From NCBI GenBank assembly GCA_000961765.1, contig LADT01000090.1, positions 79,224 through 143,223 on the forward strand: a stretch of 64,000 nt of DNA, given 5' to 3'. Of the stretch, positions 16,596-25,035 are shown in pieces. The position numbers and the translations under genes are program-made. Origin of the DNA: Clostridiaceae bacterium BRH_c20a. GTDB lineage: Bacteria; Bacillota; Peptococcia; Peptococcales; BICA1-8. The notes below the pieces were generated by a model. It saw only the letters and a program-made list of their open reading frames with translations, did no database searches and was not told the DNA's origin. Position 1 is the first letter of the stretch. Every line of letters begins with the position of its first letter.

Positions 16596-17341
16596 GTAAA
16601 GATAAACTGGATGATTTAATTACCAAAAGTTATGAAGAAATAGCCAGTAAAATTAATGCAGATCCAGAGGAAGCCTATCAAAAATTTTTACTAGAATTAG
16701 AAAAGCGAAAAAAAATTAATGCTGATAAGGAAGAAAACAAATTAAACTATATTATCAAAAGACACCAGAAAGTATTCATTGCTGCAGGCTTTATCGGCGC
16801 TTTTATTCTGGGCAGTTTTTTTACGGAAAATGCAATTGCTACTAAAAGTATTTTAAGAGATTATTGGACACGGACCGGTAATTCCATTAAAAAAACTATT
16901 AATATTGGTAATGAGGAAAAGGTCGATACGACAAATATTAGTGAAGAATTTCAAACAATTGCTGAACTCAAAGAACATATTAAATTTATCTTGAGAGTGC
17001 CCAATAATCTTCCGGAGAATATGGTCTTGAACAAGGCTTTATTATGGAAAGTGGGTAATTCGGAAAAAGTAACTTTGCTGTATACAGGACAAAACCAATT
17101 TCTACAAATTACTGAATGGCTGGTAACTGGGCCAACTTCATCATTTACCAGTGTTGATGACAAAAAAAGCGAAATAAAACATTTTACCTTTAACAATATA
17201 ACCTATGAAATTGTGGTATTAGAGAGCGGAAATATTACCTGCAAATATAACAATAATGAGCTTCTTATAAATGTTCAGAGTAAAGGTATAAGTTATGAGG
17301 AATTTATCAAAATTTTGAAAAGTATGAAGGAATATACTTAA
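16592..17341 (+). CDS. DUF4367 membrane protein, probable anti-sigma partner
   Basis: The 249-residue product has a cytoplasmic N-terminal part of about 50 residues, a membrane segment near residues 57-75 (KVFIAAGFIGAFILGSFF) and an extracytoplasmic DUF4367-type domain from about residue 125 to the end. GTG 16592 overlaps the sigma factor stop codon. The topology and coupling fit an anti-sigma factor that holds the ECF sigma until an outside signal is sensed, but this is inferred from context. No zinc-binding HxxxCxxC motif is visible in the N-terminal part. Confidence 0.72.
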   Translation: MSKDKLDDLITKSYEEIASKINADPEEAYQKFLLELEKRKKINADKEENKLNYIIKRHQKVFIAAGFIGAFILGSFFTENAIATKSILRDYWTRTGNSIKKTINIGNEEKVDTTNISEEFQTIAELKEHIKFILRVPNNLPENMVLNKALLWKVGNSEKVTLLYTGQNQFLQITEWLVTGPTSSFTSVDDKKSEIKHFTFNNITYEIVVLESGNITCKYNNNELLINVQSKGISYEEFIKILKSMKEYT

Positions 17342-17371
17342 AAAAGGCGCCTAGTAAAGACGCCTTTTTTT
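17340..17371. terminator. Bidirectional terminator
   Basis: AAAAAAGGCG and CGCCTTTTTTT arms with an 11-base loop lie between the convergent anti-sigma gene and the minus-strand secreted gene; both directions have a T-run. Confidence 0.85.
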
Positions 17372-17804
17372 ATTGAATTTTTATAGGGTCAGAATATGCT
17401 TCCCTAGTATCCGTTACCCCTGCGGTTGCCTTAGATATAACTTTCAACCGGTATGTATCTCCTTTGGTAACATACGCAGAATTGTTATAACTAATAAAAC
17501 TAACATTGTATTTGGTTTCTGGGTATGTCTCAACCGTTATCCAGGAAGACCCCGAAAGTTTTTGTAAATATATTGTTTGAGTTAATGTATCAACCGTAGT
17601 ATTAGTATCGGTTATAGCTTCAAAGGCTACTAGATTTATATCAACTTGGGTAATAGTACCGTCAATATAGTTAATAAGATTACCTGTTGAACTAGGCAGT
17701 GGACTAAACTTTTCCACTTTAATATTTGTTTGGGCCAAGGCTGCTGTACTGGTAAAAAACATACACACCAATAGAACTGATAAAACAATAAAACTTTTTT
17801 TCAT
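17370..17804 (-). CDS. Small secreted protein (DUF6147-like)
   Basis: A 144-residue secreted protein with a signal peptide at residues 1-24 (hydrophobic run VLSVLLVCMFFTSTAALAQ). The mature part is a single compact beta-rich domain of alternating polar and hydrophobic residues with Thr and Tyr, similar to small secreted proteins annotated DUF6147 in Clostridia and Bacilli. GGAGGTG precedes the ATG. It is the first gene on the minus strand side of a gap containing a perfect inverted repeat (17855-17889). Family assignment is by recollection of pattern and remains tentative. Confidence 0.6.
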   Translation of the reverse strand: MKKSFIVLSVLLVCMFFTSTAALAQTNIKVEKFSPLPSSTGNLINYIDGTITQVDINLVAFEAITDTNTTVDTLTQTIYLQKLSGSSWITVETYPETKYNVSFISYNNSAYVTKGDTYRLKVISKATAGVTDTREAYSDPIKIQ

Positions 17805-17854
17805 AAAAAAACACCTCCATTTAATTTATATCTATAAGAGGCAGTTTTTTTTAT

Positions 17855-17889
17855 ATTTGTTGCAAAAAAATAAAAAAATTGCAACAAAT
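17855..17889. promoter_or_regulatory. Inverted repeat ATTTGTTGCA/TGCAACAAAT
   Basis: Ten-base perfect arms separated by 15 A/T bases lie 50 bases upstream of the secreted-protein gene and between it and the divergent phospholipase remnant. There is no T-run, so an operator or a DNA structure is more likely than a terminator. Confidence 0.5.
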
Positions 17890-17983
17890 TTGATTTCAAC
17901 CGCATCTTATTAGTACAAGTTAAATTTTGGGAGGTGATTCCGATGGTTTAGATCGGTTTTTTGAGAAATAGATTCCCACAGCA

Positions 17984-18403
17984 ATGTCTCGATTTATCTA
18001 TTATATGTCAATGGCAAAAACAAATTTTGATAAAAATAATACAAGTAATCAATTAGCAATGCAATATCTTGGTATGGCCCTTCATTACTTTGCTGATTTA
18101 AATGCTCCTCATCATGTTGGTAATTTAGTCGCAGGGCTTAGTAGACATACACAATGGGAAAACTATGCAGACGCTAATAGAACAAATTATAGAATTTACA
18201 ATGGTTCATTATATAATTATTACGGTACTAGTTTTTACGATTATGGTCAAGATGCAGCATATAACGGGTATAGAAATATTAACTATGCTGAATCTACAGA
18301 AACTTATTTCATGAATATTGCAGCAGAAAATACTTATGAATATGCCCAAAACAGTTTAGCTGCTATAATCGATGCATTTTTTAGGTCTGAGGGAGTATAT
18401 TAA
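17984..18403 (+). pseudogene. Zinc-dependent phospholipase C family, N-terminally truncated
   Basis: The 139-residue reading frame matches the C-terminal half of zinc phospholipase C/alpha-toxin-type proteins. The metal-binding helices are visible: HYFADLNAPHHVGN near residues 31-45 and an H..WE motif at about 52-58. The N-terminal signal peptide and the first metal ligands (normally Trp1 and an early His) are missing, with stop codons immediately upstream (for example TAG near 17969) and no ribosome site. The gene therefore looks like a decayed secreted phospholipase rather than an active one. A terminator follows at 18403. Confidence 0.65.
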
Positions 18404-18437
18404 AATAAGAGTAGCCTACGTGCTACTCTTATTATTT
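18403..18437 (+). terminator. Terminator after phospholipase remnant
   Basis: AATAAGAGTAGC/GCTACTCTTATT arms with a six-base loop and following T-rich sequence. Confidence 0.75.
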
Positions 18438-18506
18438 AATATACTTCTTAATTTGGAAATAAAATGATATTATAAAAACAAAAATGTTAGACGTGAGGGT
18501 AACTTA

Positions 18507-18971
18507 ATGAAAAAATATGTTTTAAAGATACGTCCTGGACATTTGCCCAATTTTAGTAGTTCCGGAAGCTATGTTTTTTGGGAGAGTATAACAAAACTAC
18601 CAATAATATTTATATCAATAGTAGCCGTTTGTCTATGTATATCTACTACAAGCTTAAAAATACCCTTTAATTTGCGTGAATGGAATGAAGATAATAACTA
18701 TTTAAGAAATAAGGATTTCTTTGATTATTTAAGGTTTATTAAAATTCAATTAATTTTTTTAATCGGTTTATTATTACTTTCATTTGGTGGTTATCTTAGT
18801 AATTTTTATTTATCAAGTGATATTAATCTGTTATATTTTTGTGTTAAAACAATAGCTCTTTTTTCTTTTTCAGCAATTGCAGGATTATTATCCTATTTTA
18901 TACTCCCAGGAATTCTTAGTCATCTACTTACCTTTATAATTATAATTCTAGGCTCTATATTGATTTATTAG
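18507..18971 (+). CDS. Integral membrane protein, unknown
   Basis: The 154-residue product begins with a polar segment MKKYVLKIRPGHLPNFSSSG and then has about four hydrophobic helices (near 30-50, 86-104, 110-132 and 133-153). Ribosome site GTGAGGG lies ahead of ATG 18507. It ends 10 bases before the radical SAM gene, so both probably form one transcript. In RiPP-type loci small membrane proteins often accompany a radical SAM enzyme, which is a possible context, but no precursor peptide or leader was found here. I do not recognise a family. Confidence 0.65.
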   Translation: MKKYVLKIRPGHLPNFSSSGSYVFWESITKLPIIFISIVAVCLCISTTSLKIPFNLREWNEDNNYLRNKDFFDYLRFIKIQLIFLIGLLLLSFGGYLSNFYLSSDINLLYFCVKTIALFSFSAIAGLLSYFILPGILSHLLTFIIIILGSILIY

Positions 18972-18981
18972 AGGTGATTTT

Positions 18982-19896
18982 ATGTTTGAAAAAATCTATA
19001 AAACAAGAAGAGAAAAATTTGGAGCAATAATATCGCTTGAGCATCCAGAAGCGCTTATTTACATAAATGAAAAGGTAGCCAATATGCTAAAAATCCCTCA
19101 ACCGTCCTTTGAGTTACCTCCGACATTTTTATCTGCACCTTTAGATGTACATTTTAGCTTAACTTCTAATTGCAAATATAAATGTGAAGGATGTTATCAA
19201 AAAAACTTAATAAATAATAATAATGTTGATATTCAATATCAGCAGGCAAAAACAATCATAGACAATTTATCAGGGATGAATGTTTTTACGGTAGCATTCG
19301 GAGGAGGGGAGCCTTTATTAAATAATGATTTATTTCAAATAGCCACTTATACTAGAAATAAAAAAATTATACCTACACTCACAACAAGTGGTTATGAAAT
19401 AACGACCTTAGACCCACAGAAATTTAGAGTATTTAGTAATATCCATTTGAGCATACACTCACTTGAAGATTTAGACCTATTAGAAAAAAACATATCTCAT
19501 CTAAGAAAAACGGGTATTTATCCTGGTTTAAATATATTATTATCAAGGAAAACTTTTCCCTATCTAGATGACATTTTTCAGTTTATTAAGTTAAATAAAA
19601 TTAGAAAAGTATTATTCTTAAAATTTAAGATTAATGATAATAACTTTCAGTCTTCATATTTAAAATTGTCTATTGAAGATGAACAAAAACTATACCCTAT
19701 ATTAAAAAAATTCTCAAAAAAATTGCAAATTAAGATTATTATTGATTGTTCTTTATTTCCTGCAATAGCAATACATAGGGGCTGTCCCAAAAGGATAGTT
19801 AAATATTATAGAACATCAATTATGATAGATAATCTTTATAGTAATTATACCATAAATAAAAAACGTCCCGGTCGGGGACGTTTTTTATTTATGTAA
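18982..19896 (+). CDS. Radical SAM protein, probably 3'-truncated
   Basis: The 304-residue frame has the radical SAM motif CKYKCEGC (Cx3Cx2C) near residues 63-70, a GGGEPL SAM-contact motif and a TIM-barrel continuation. The first 45 residues (REKFGAIISLEHPEALIYIN) look like the N-terminal extension found on peptide-modifying radical SAM enzymes. After GCPKRIVKYYR the frame has no SPASM-type cysteines. It runs through the terminator hairpin at 19859-19890 that also serves abrB, and ends in KKRPGRGRFLFM. The 3' end was probably lost at the junction of the accessory block, so activity is doubtful. Confidence 0.72.
   Translation: MFEKIYKTRREKFGAIISLEHPEALIYINEKVANMLKIPQPSFELPPTFLSAPLDVHFSLTSNCKYKCEGCYQKNLINNNNVDIQYQQAKTIIDNLSGMNVFTVAFGGGEPLLNNDLFQIATYTRNKKIIPTLTTSGYEITTLDPQKFRVFSNIHLSIHSLEDLDLLEKNISHLRKTGIYPGLNILLSRKTFPYLDDIFQFIKLNKIRKVLFLKFKINDNNFQSSYLKLSIEDEQKLYPILKKFSKKLQIKIIIDCSLFPAIAIHRGCPKRIVKYYRTSIMIDNLYSNYTINKKRPGRGRFLFM
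19859..19890. terminator. Terminator shared by radical SAM gene and abrB
   Basis: AAAAACGTCCC/GGGGACGTTTTTT arms around GGTC. The A-run on the left and T-run on the right make it usable from both strands. It lies inside the last codons of the radical SAM frame and just after the abrB stop on the other strand. Confidence 0.85.
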
Positions 19897-19900
19897 GAGA

Positions 19901-20149
19901 TTAACCTGCGTTGGCGGCCATTGCGTGGGCACATTCACTACATACAAGCTTACCTTTATAGGTTTGAACGTTATCTGCATTACCACAGAAAACACATGCC
20001 GGCTCATATTTCTTAAGAATGATTTTTTCATTGTCTACGTATATTTCTAAGGCATCTTTTTCGTCAATACCTAAAGTTCTGCGTAGTTCAATTGGAATAA
20101 CCACTCGGCCAAGCTCGTCCACTTTACGAACAATTCCTGTTGATTTCAT
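19901..20149 (-). CDS. abrB: AbrB/SpoVT-family transition-state regulator
   Basis: A dimeric DNA-binding regulator of the AbrB family, 82 residues. The N-terminal swapped-hairpin domain is typical: MKSTGIVRKVDELGRVVIPIE, followed by LRRTLGI. The C-terminal half carries a zinc-ribbon-like CVFC...CSEC pair. The start is ATG 20149 on the minus strand, behind GAGGAGGGTGG. In Bacillus this gene lies between rsmI and metG, as here except for the inserted block. It probably controls stationary-phase or sporulation genes, though the regulon is unknown. Confidence 0.92.
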   Translation of the reverse strand: MKSTGIVRKVDELGRVVIPIELRRTLGIDEKDALEIYVDNEKIILKKYEPACVFCGNADNVQTYKGKLVCSECAHAMAANAG

Positions 20150-20193
20150 ATCCACCCTCCTCTTTCCTACAAATTTCGACAACACTCAACTAG

Positions 20194-20222
20194 ATGATAC
20201 CATTACTTCCAGTATAAGTCAA
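20194..20222 (-). promoter_or_regulatory. Sigma-A promoter of abrB
   Basis: On the minus strand TTGACT (20217-20222) and TATCAT (20194-20199) are separated by 17 bases, about 45 bases upstream of the abrB start. Confidence 0.6.
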
Positions 20223-20299
20223 GGTATATTCCTAATATTTTGAAAAAAAATAATAATAAGGACAATGTTTTCGATGAATTATGACAAAATCGGTAATAC

Positions 20300-20328
20300 T
20301 TGACAACTAAAAGGGTGTTTATTATACT
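20300..20328 (+). promoter_or_regulatory. Sigma-A promoter of the T-box leader
   Basis: TTGACA (20300-20305) and TATACT (20323-20328) with 17-base spacing lie just upstream of the T-box RNA that precedes metG. Confidence 0.75.
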
Positions 20329-20344
20329 ATTTGATAAGTAATTA

Positions 20345-20603
20345 AAATTAGGGAAAGTTATGAAGGATTGAGTAGCTATTAAGTAGCAGAACCAGAGAGT
20401 GGGATGCGGTGAAAGCCCATACTGACGAAAGATAGTGAAGATGGATCCGGAACAGCAATAGCCGTTTTGCTCCCGTTAGAGAGCTTTTTTACTGATATTC
20501 TTCGGTAAGATGCTGAGATTTCTGTCCGTAAGGCAGGAATGAAGCAGGGTGGTAACACAAGAGCTTCTTGTCCCTGTACTGGGGAAGGGGCTTTTTTTAG
20601 TAC
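20345..20603 (+). ncRNA. T-box leader RNA (probably tRNA-Met), ends in terminator
   Basis: The leader has a stem I region with AGAGAGTGGG and GTGAAAGCCCA, the T-box element GCAGGGTGGTAAC at 20544-20556, and a terminator stem between AGCTTCTTGTCCC and GGGGAAGGGGCT followed by a T-run (about 20562-20599). T-boxes bind uncharged tRNA and switch the terminator off. An ATG in the loop of GGGATGCGG (about 20401) is a candidate specifier for methionine, fitting the downstream metG. About 430 bases, mostly repeat mosaic, lie between the terminator and metG. Confidence 0.88.
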
Positions 20604-20611
20604 AATGATAA

Positions 20612-21010
20612 GCTCATGGGGTATACAGAATGTCAGTGCTACAGTGCTACAGAAAATACTAGGTTAAGATTTCGCTTCGCTAGGTTAAGGTTGAGACTTT
20701 AAATTGAAAAGTATTTTGATGCATCCCTTTAAGCTAGACACAGATGCAGATGTCTTATGCAAAAAAAAGCAGAATTATCGTGGAGCGATGACACGATGAC
20801 ACAATGACACAATGACACATACCAGTAGACTGACATTCATCGAGACACGTCTATAAATATTTTCTATAGACCATAGACCATAGACCATTGTCTTTATATC
20901 CTTTTCTGGGCACCGGACACTGGTTACTGAACACCGGTCACCGAGCCCGATAAATTGTCCTAAAATAATATCCACTAGCCACTAGCCACTAGTCACCAGT
21001 CACTAATCAC
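20612..21010. repeat. Mosaic intergenic repeat, inverted copy, between T-box and metG
   Basis: Read left to right the modules appear in reverse orientation: CAGTGCTACAGTGCTACAG (20634-20653), AGGTTAAGATTTCGCTTCGCTAGG (about 20661-20684), tandem GATGACACAATGACACA (about 20787-20816), CTATAGACCATAGACCATAGACC (about 20865-20888), CACCGGACACTGG...CACCGGTCACCGAGCCCGATAAATTGTCC (20910-20958) and CACTAGCCACTAGCCACTAG (20972-20991). No gene is seen. It increases the T-box-to-metG distance greatly. Confidence 0.8.
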
Positions 21011-21032
21011 TAATTCAAGGAGGTTTTTACTA

Positions 21033-22964
21033 ATGCGTGAAAAGAAAACATTTTACATTTCCACGCCAATTTATTATCCCAGTGCTAATTTGCATATAGG
21101 TCATGCTTTAACAACTGTTATGGCAGACGCCATGGCCCGTTATAAAAGAATCAAAGGCTATGATGTCTGGTTTTTGACCGGTTCTGATGAGCATGGTCAG
21201 AAAATCGAAAGGTCGGCAAAAAATCAAGGTATTGAGCCTAAGGTTTATGTGGATGATATTGTGGATGGCTTTAAGAGATTGTGGTCAAAATTGAATATTT
21301 CCTATGATGATTTTATTCGAACAACTGATGAACGCCATAAAGAAGTGGTTCAAAATATCTTCAAAACAATTTATGAAAAAGGGGATATCTATAAGTCCGA
21401 GTACGAAGGGCGGTACTGCACTCCTTGTGAAACCTTTTTTACGGAGCGGCAGCTCACAGAAGGTAACTGTCCCGACTGCGGCCGATCTGTGGAACTTATT
21501 AAAGAAGAGAGCTACTTCTTTAAGATGTCTAAATACCAGGATCGGCTTTTGGATTATATAGAGAAAAATCCTGATTTTATTCAGCCTGTATCCCGCAGGA
21601 ATGAGATGGTTAACTTTATAAAACAGGGGCTTGAGGATTTATGTGTTTCACGGACAACCTTTGACTGGGGAATCCCTGTGCCAATTAATGAAAAGCATGT
21701 TATTTATGTTTGGTTTGATGCTCTTACAAATTACATATCAGCCTTAGGCTACGGCACAGAGAATGATGCCCTTTACCAAAGATTTTGGCCTGCTGATATC
21801 CACCTGGTAGGTAAGGATATTGTTCGTTTTCATACAGTTATCTGGCCAACTATCTTAATGGCTGCAGGGGTGCCTCTGCCGAAAAAAGTCTATGGGCATG
21901 GCTGGCTTTTATTAGAAAGCGGCAAAATTTCCAAATCTAAAGGAAACGTGGTAGACCCTAATATCCTAATGGATAAATATGGTGTTGATGCCATACGGTA
22001 TTTCTTATTAAGGGAAATACCTGCGGGATCTGATGGATATTATTCAGAGGAAGCGCTAATTCAGAGATGCAATACTGACTTAGCCAACGATTTTGGTAAT
22101 TTAGTGAGCCGAACAGTAGCCATGGTGGATAAATATTTTGGCGGTATTATTCCTGAAGGTGATGTTCCCGGTCAGTTTGATGATGAACTAAAAGTTCTAG
22201 CAGCTAAGGTACCGGAAGAAGCTGAGAACTATATTGAGAATATGGATTTTGCAAATGCTTTGGCAGCTATCTGGAAGCTAATTAGTCGGGCAAACAAATA
22301 CATTGATGAAACCATGCCGTGGGTTTTGGCTAAAGATGAGGCACAAAAAGGGCGGTTAGGAACGGTGCTTTACAACCTTCTTGAGGCGATACGAATTAGC
22401 ACTACCCTTTTAATGCCTGCTATGCCTGAGACACCGGCTAGGGTCGGAGAGCAGATTGGGTTTGATCTTAGTAACGGTAAGTGGGATCAGGCAAAAGTGT
22501 GGGGGCTTATTAAACCCGGCACTAAGGTTAATAAGAAAGAGGCTATTTTCCCTAGAATTGACCCCAAGGTATTAGAAGAAGATTTAGTGCAGGTTGAAGA
22601 GAAACCGACGGAAGAGGCTTTTGTCGTAGAGCCATTGAAAGAAGAAATATCTATTGATGATTTCGCTAAACTGGATTTACGCATTATTGAAGTTATTAAA
22701 TGTGAAAAGGTAGAAAAGGCCGATAAGCTTTTAAAGCTGGAAGTGAGAATGGGTGATGAAACAAGGACTATTGTTTCGGGAATTGCTAAACACTATGACC
22801 CCCAAGAGTTAATTGGCAAGAAGCTTATTCTAGTGGCAAACCTTAAACCTGTTAAGCTAAAGGGGATAATGTCCCAGGGTATGATTTTAGCAGCTTCTAC
22901 TGATGATATGTTAGAGGTTTTAACAATTAATAAAGACCTGCCTTCAGGCAGTAAAGTTAAGTAA
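21033..22964 (+). CDS. metG: Methionine-tRNA ligase
   Basis: Charges tRNA-Met, including the initiator. The 643-residue product is full length: HIGH signature at residues 21-24, a zinc-knuckle CTPC...CPDC near residues 128-150, the KISKS motif at about 298-302, the anticodon-binding domain, and a C-terminal tRNA-binding (Trbp111-like) domain from about residue 545. CAAGGAGG ahead of ATG 21033 is strong. Expression is expected to respond to uncharged tRNA-Met through the T-box upstream. tatD follows after ten bases. Confidence 0.97.
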   Translation: MREKKTFYISTPIYYPSANLHIGHALTTVMADAMARYKRIKGYDVWFLTGSDEHGQKIERSAKNQGIEPKVYVDDIVDGFKRLWSKLNISYDDFIRTTDERHKEVVQNIFKTIYEKGDIYKSEYEGRYCTPCETFFTERQLTEGNCPDCGRSVELIKEESYFFKMSKYQDRLLDYIEKNPDFIQPVSRRNEMVNFIKQGLEDLCVSRTTFDWGIPVPINEKHVIYVWFDALTNYISALGYGTENDALYQRFWPADIHLVGKDIVRFHTVIWPTILMAAGVPLPKKVYGHGWLLLESGKISKSKGNVVDPNILMDKYGVDAIRYFLLREIPAGSDGYYSEEALIQRCNTDLANDFGNLVSRTVAMVDKYFGGIIPEGDVPGQFDDELKVLAAKVPEEAENYIENMDFANALAAIWKLISRANKYIDETMPWVLAKDEAQKGRLGTVLYNLLEAIRISTTLLMPAMPETPARVGEQIGFDLSNGKWDQAKVWGLIKPGTKVNKKEAIFPRIDPKVLEEDLVQVEEKPTEEAFVVEPLKEEISIDDFAKLDLRIIEVIKCEKVEKADKLLKLEVRMGDETRTIVSGIAKHYDPQELIGKKLILVANLKPVKLKGIMSQGMILAASTDDMLEVLTINKDLPSGSKVK

Positions 22965-22974
22965 GGAGTAGGAT

Positions 22975-23748
22975 ATGTTATTTGATACACATGCTCATCT
23001 AGATGATGTAAAGTTTAAAGGAGAAACAGATGAGGTAATTGTAAGGGCAAATGAACAGGGAGTTTCCTTAATAGTAAATGTGGGTTATAATTTGCGTCAT
23101 GCCCGACAATCTATTGCTTTAGCTGAAAAATATGATTTTATTTACGCTTCTGTGGGATTACATCCCCATGATGCAAAAGATGGTGATAAGAGCTTTTGGG
23201 AGGAAATCTATAAACTAGCCCGTCATCCCAAAGTAGTAGCCTTAGGGGAAATGGGTCTAGACTACTATTGGGACAATTCACCTAGGGATGTACAAAGAGA
23301 CGTATTCCGCCAGCAGATAGGAGCAGCCAAAGACCTTAAGCTGCCTATTATTATCCATGACCGGGATGCCCATCAGGATGTCTTAACAATTGTCAAAGAA
23401 GAGGGGGCATTAGAAGTAGGTGGAGTGTTTCATGCTTACTCCGGCAGCTGGGAAATGACCAAAGAAATTCTGGATTTAGGATTTTTTATCTCCATCGGCG
23501 GCCCCGTTACTTTTAAAAATGCCAAAAAAATCTTGGAAGTAGTGGAAAAAGTACCGCTGGAGTCGCTGCTAATTGAAACAGATTGCCCCTATCTGACACC
23601 TGATCCCTACAGAGGAAAAAGGAATGAGCCGGGATATATTAAGCTTGTTGCAGAAAAAATTGCCCAAATAAAAAATATTAGTTATGAAGAAGTAGCTTCT
23701 GCTACCAAGGAGAATGGGATGAGGCTTTTTGGGATTAATCCCTTATAG
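22975..23748 (+). CDS. tatD: TatD family metal-dependent hydrolase
   Basis: A 257-residue TIM-barrel metallohydrolase of the TatD family, whose members act as 3'-5' DNases in repair and DNA turnover. Metal-binding DTHAHLD at the N-terminus, GLHPHD, GEMGLDYYWD, and the C-terminal ETDCPYLTPDPYRGKRNEP motif are all present. It starts 10 bases behind metG with AGGAGTAGG ahead, matching the Bacillus metS-yabD order. A repeat region follows before the yabE-like gene. Confidence 0.95.
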   Translation: MLFDTHAHLDDVKFKGETDEVIVRANEQGVSLIVNVGYNLRHARQSIALAEKYDFIYASVGLHPHDAKDGDKSFWEEIYKLARHPKVVALGEMGLDYYWDNSPRDVQRDVFRQQIGAAKDLKLPIIIHDRDAHQDVLTIVKEEGALEVGGVFHAYSGSWEMTKEILDLGFFISIGGPVTFKNAKKILEVVEKVPLESLLIETDCPYLTPDPYRGKRNEPGYIKLVAEKIAQIKNISYEEVASATKENGMRLFGINPL

Positions 23749-24060
23749 GTTAATATTCTCGGGTCTGCATCCCATGCATGTTAATCTTCCCTGACGCATC
23801 AAATTATGGGATATACTGAATGATGCATCACATGAAAAAGAATATTCTTAGACGCATCTATTTTACGGTTAACCTGCAAGATGCATCATGCAGGTTATAA
23901 AAGCATCAGATACATCCCAATAATGTGACCTGTAAGCAGATGCATCCCTATAGTTTCACATTCATCGGAAGCATCATCCAGTATGGCTTAAAAGTAGATG
24001 CATCCTAAAAAGTTGTCATTCATCCGAAGCAAATATTCTTCGAACTGTCACATTGGCCCA
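23749..24060. repeat. GATGCATC-rich repeat array between tatD and yabE-like gene
   Basis: About 310 bases without a gene. It contains many variants of GATGCATC/GACGCATC (for example near 23835, 23855, 23880, 23940, 23997), several flanked by CATC(C)CA and CAGATGCATCCCTA. Orientation is mixed and spacing irregular, roughly 30-50 bases. The same TTGATGCATCCC string occurs once inside the mosaic at about 20717. It resembles the TTGCGTCTGACA arrays in design but has a different core. Confidence 0.65.
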
Positions 24061-24129
24061 ATATATTGACTAAAATATTGTAGGGATGTAAATAAATATA
24101 ATGGGTTGGGGACTAGAAGGGGATAGTAG

Positions 24130-24930
24130 ATGAAAAGATTAGTGTTGCTTGTTTTGTTGACATCAGCAATGCTGTATTCGGATCCGTCACAATGGGCTGC
24201 ATCTGAAATTAATCTTGACGATATAAATTTATACAAATATGTTATCAAAGCTGATGGACAAGAAAGGGAGTTTTTTTCCTTTAATTCAAATGCTGAAGAA
24301 GTATTAGAGGAAGAAGATATTGCTTTAGAAGGTCGAGATTATCTTAGCATTACTTATAAAGATGATATTTATTATGTCCAAGTTATACGCCGGCAAGAAT
24401 ATTTTATAACTGAGGTAGAGGAAATACCTTTTTCTGTTGAATATAAAAACAGCATGAATGTAACCAAAGGGTTTACTAAAACTATACAAGAAGGTAAGCC
24501 CGGTTTAAAAGAGGTAGTGTATAAGGTTGTAATAGAAGAGGGTAGTGAAAATTACCGAGAGCATTATTCAGAAGTAATTATTAAAGAGCCCCAACCTAAA
24601 ATAACATTACAAGGGCAGAGATCAAAGGCTGTAATTGCTTCTCGGAAGCCAACCAATGCTGAGCGAATATTAGCTATGGAGGCATCGGCCTATACCCATA
24701 CCGGTAGTCGGACATTCACTGGTATTTATCCGGAGGTAGGTACAATCGCCGTAGACCCCAAGGTAATACCCTTAGGTACCCAATTATGGGTGGAAGGTTA
24801 TGGTTATGGGATTGCCCAGGATACAGGCAAAGCCATCAGGGGCAATAAGCTTGATGTATTTATGGAAACAAAAAAGGAATGTCTTTATTGGGGGAGACGA
24901 AGGGTAAAAGTATATGTCCTCCCCCAATAA
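24130..24930 (+). CDS. G5/3D-domain cell-wall protein (YabE-like)
   Basis: A 266-residue secreted protein of the YabE/YocH type. It has a signal peptide at residues 1-24, a G5-like domain at about 95-155 and a C-terminal 3D domain from about residue 178 with the paired Asp motifs VDPKVIPLG and DTGKAIRGNKLDVFM that give the family its name and likely bind metal in a lytic-transglycosylase-like fold. In Bacillus the yabE gene lies between tatD and rnmV, as here. It should act on peptidoglycan at the cell surface or during spore germination. Confidence 0.87.
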   Translation: MKRLVLLVLLTSAMLYSDPSQWAASEINLDDINLYKYVIKADGQEREFFSFNSNAEEVLEEEDIALEGRDYLSITYKDDIYYVQVIRRQEYFITEVEEIPFSVEYKNSMNVTKGFTKTIQEGKPGLKEVVYKVVIEEGSENYREHYSEVIIKEPQPKITLQGQRSKAVIASRKPTNAERILAMEASAYTHTGSRTFTGIYPEVGTIAVDPKVIPLGTQLWVEGYGYGIAQDTGKAIRGNKLDVFMETKKECLYWGRRRVKVYVLPQ

Positions 24931-25035
24931 GCCTTTGTCATACGTTCTTATGTCATTAGCATCAGTAATATTTTCTTTACAAATTGTAGATATTAATAAT
25001 ATAAAAACAAAATAACTTTTAGGATGGTATTAAAT

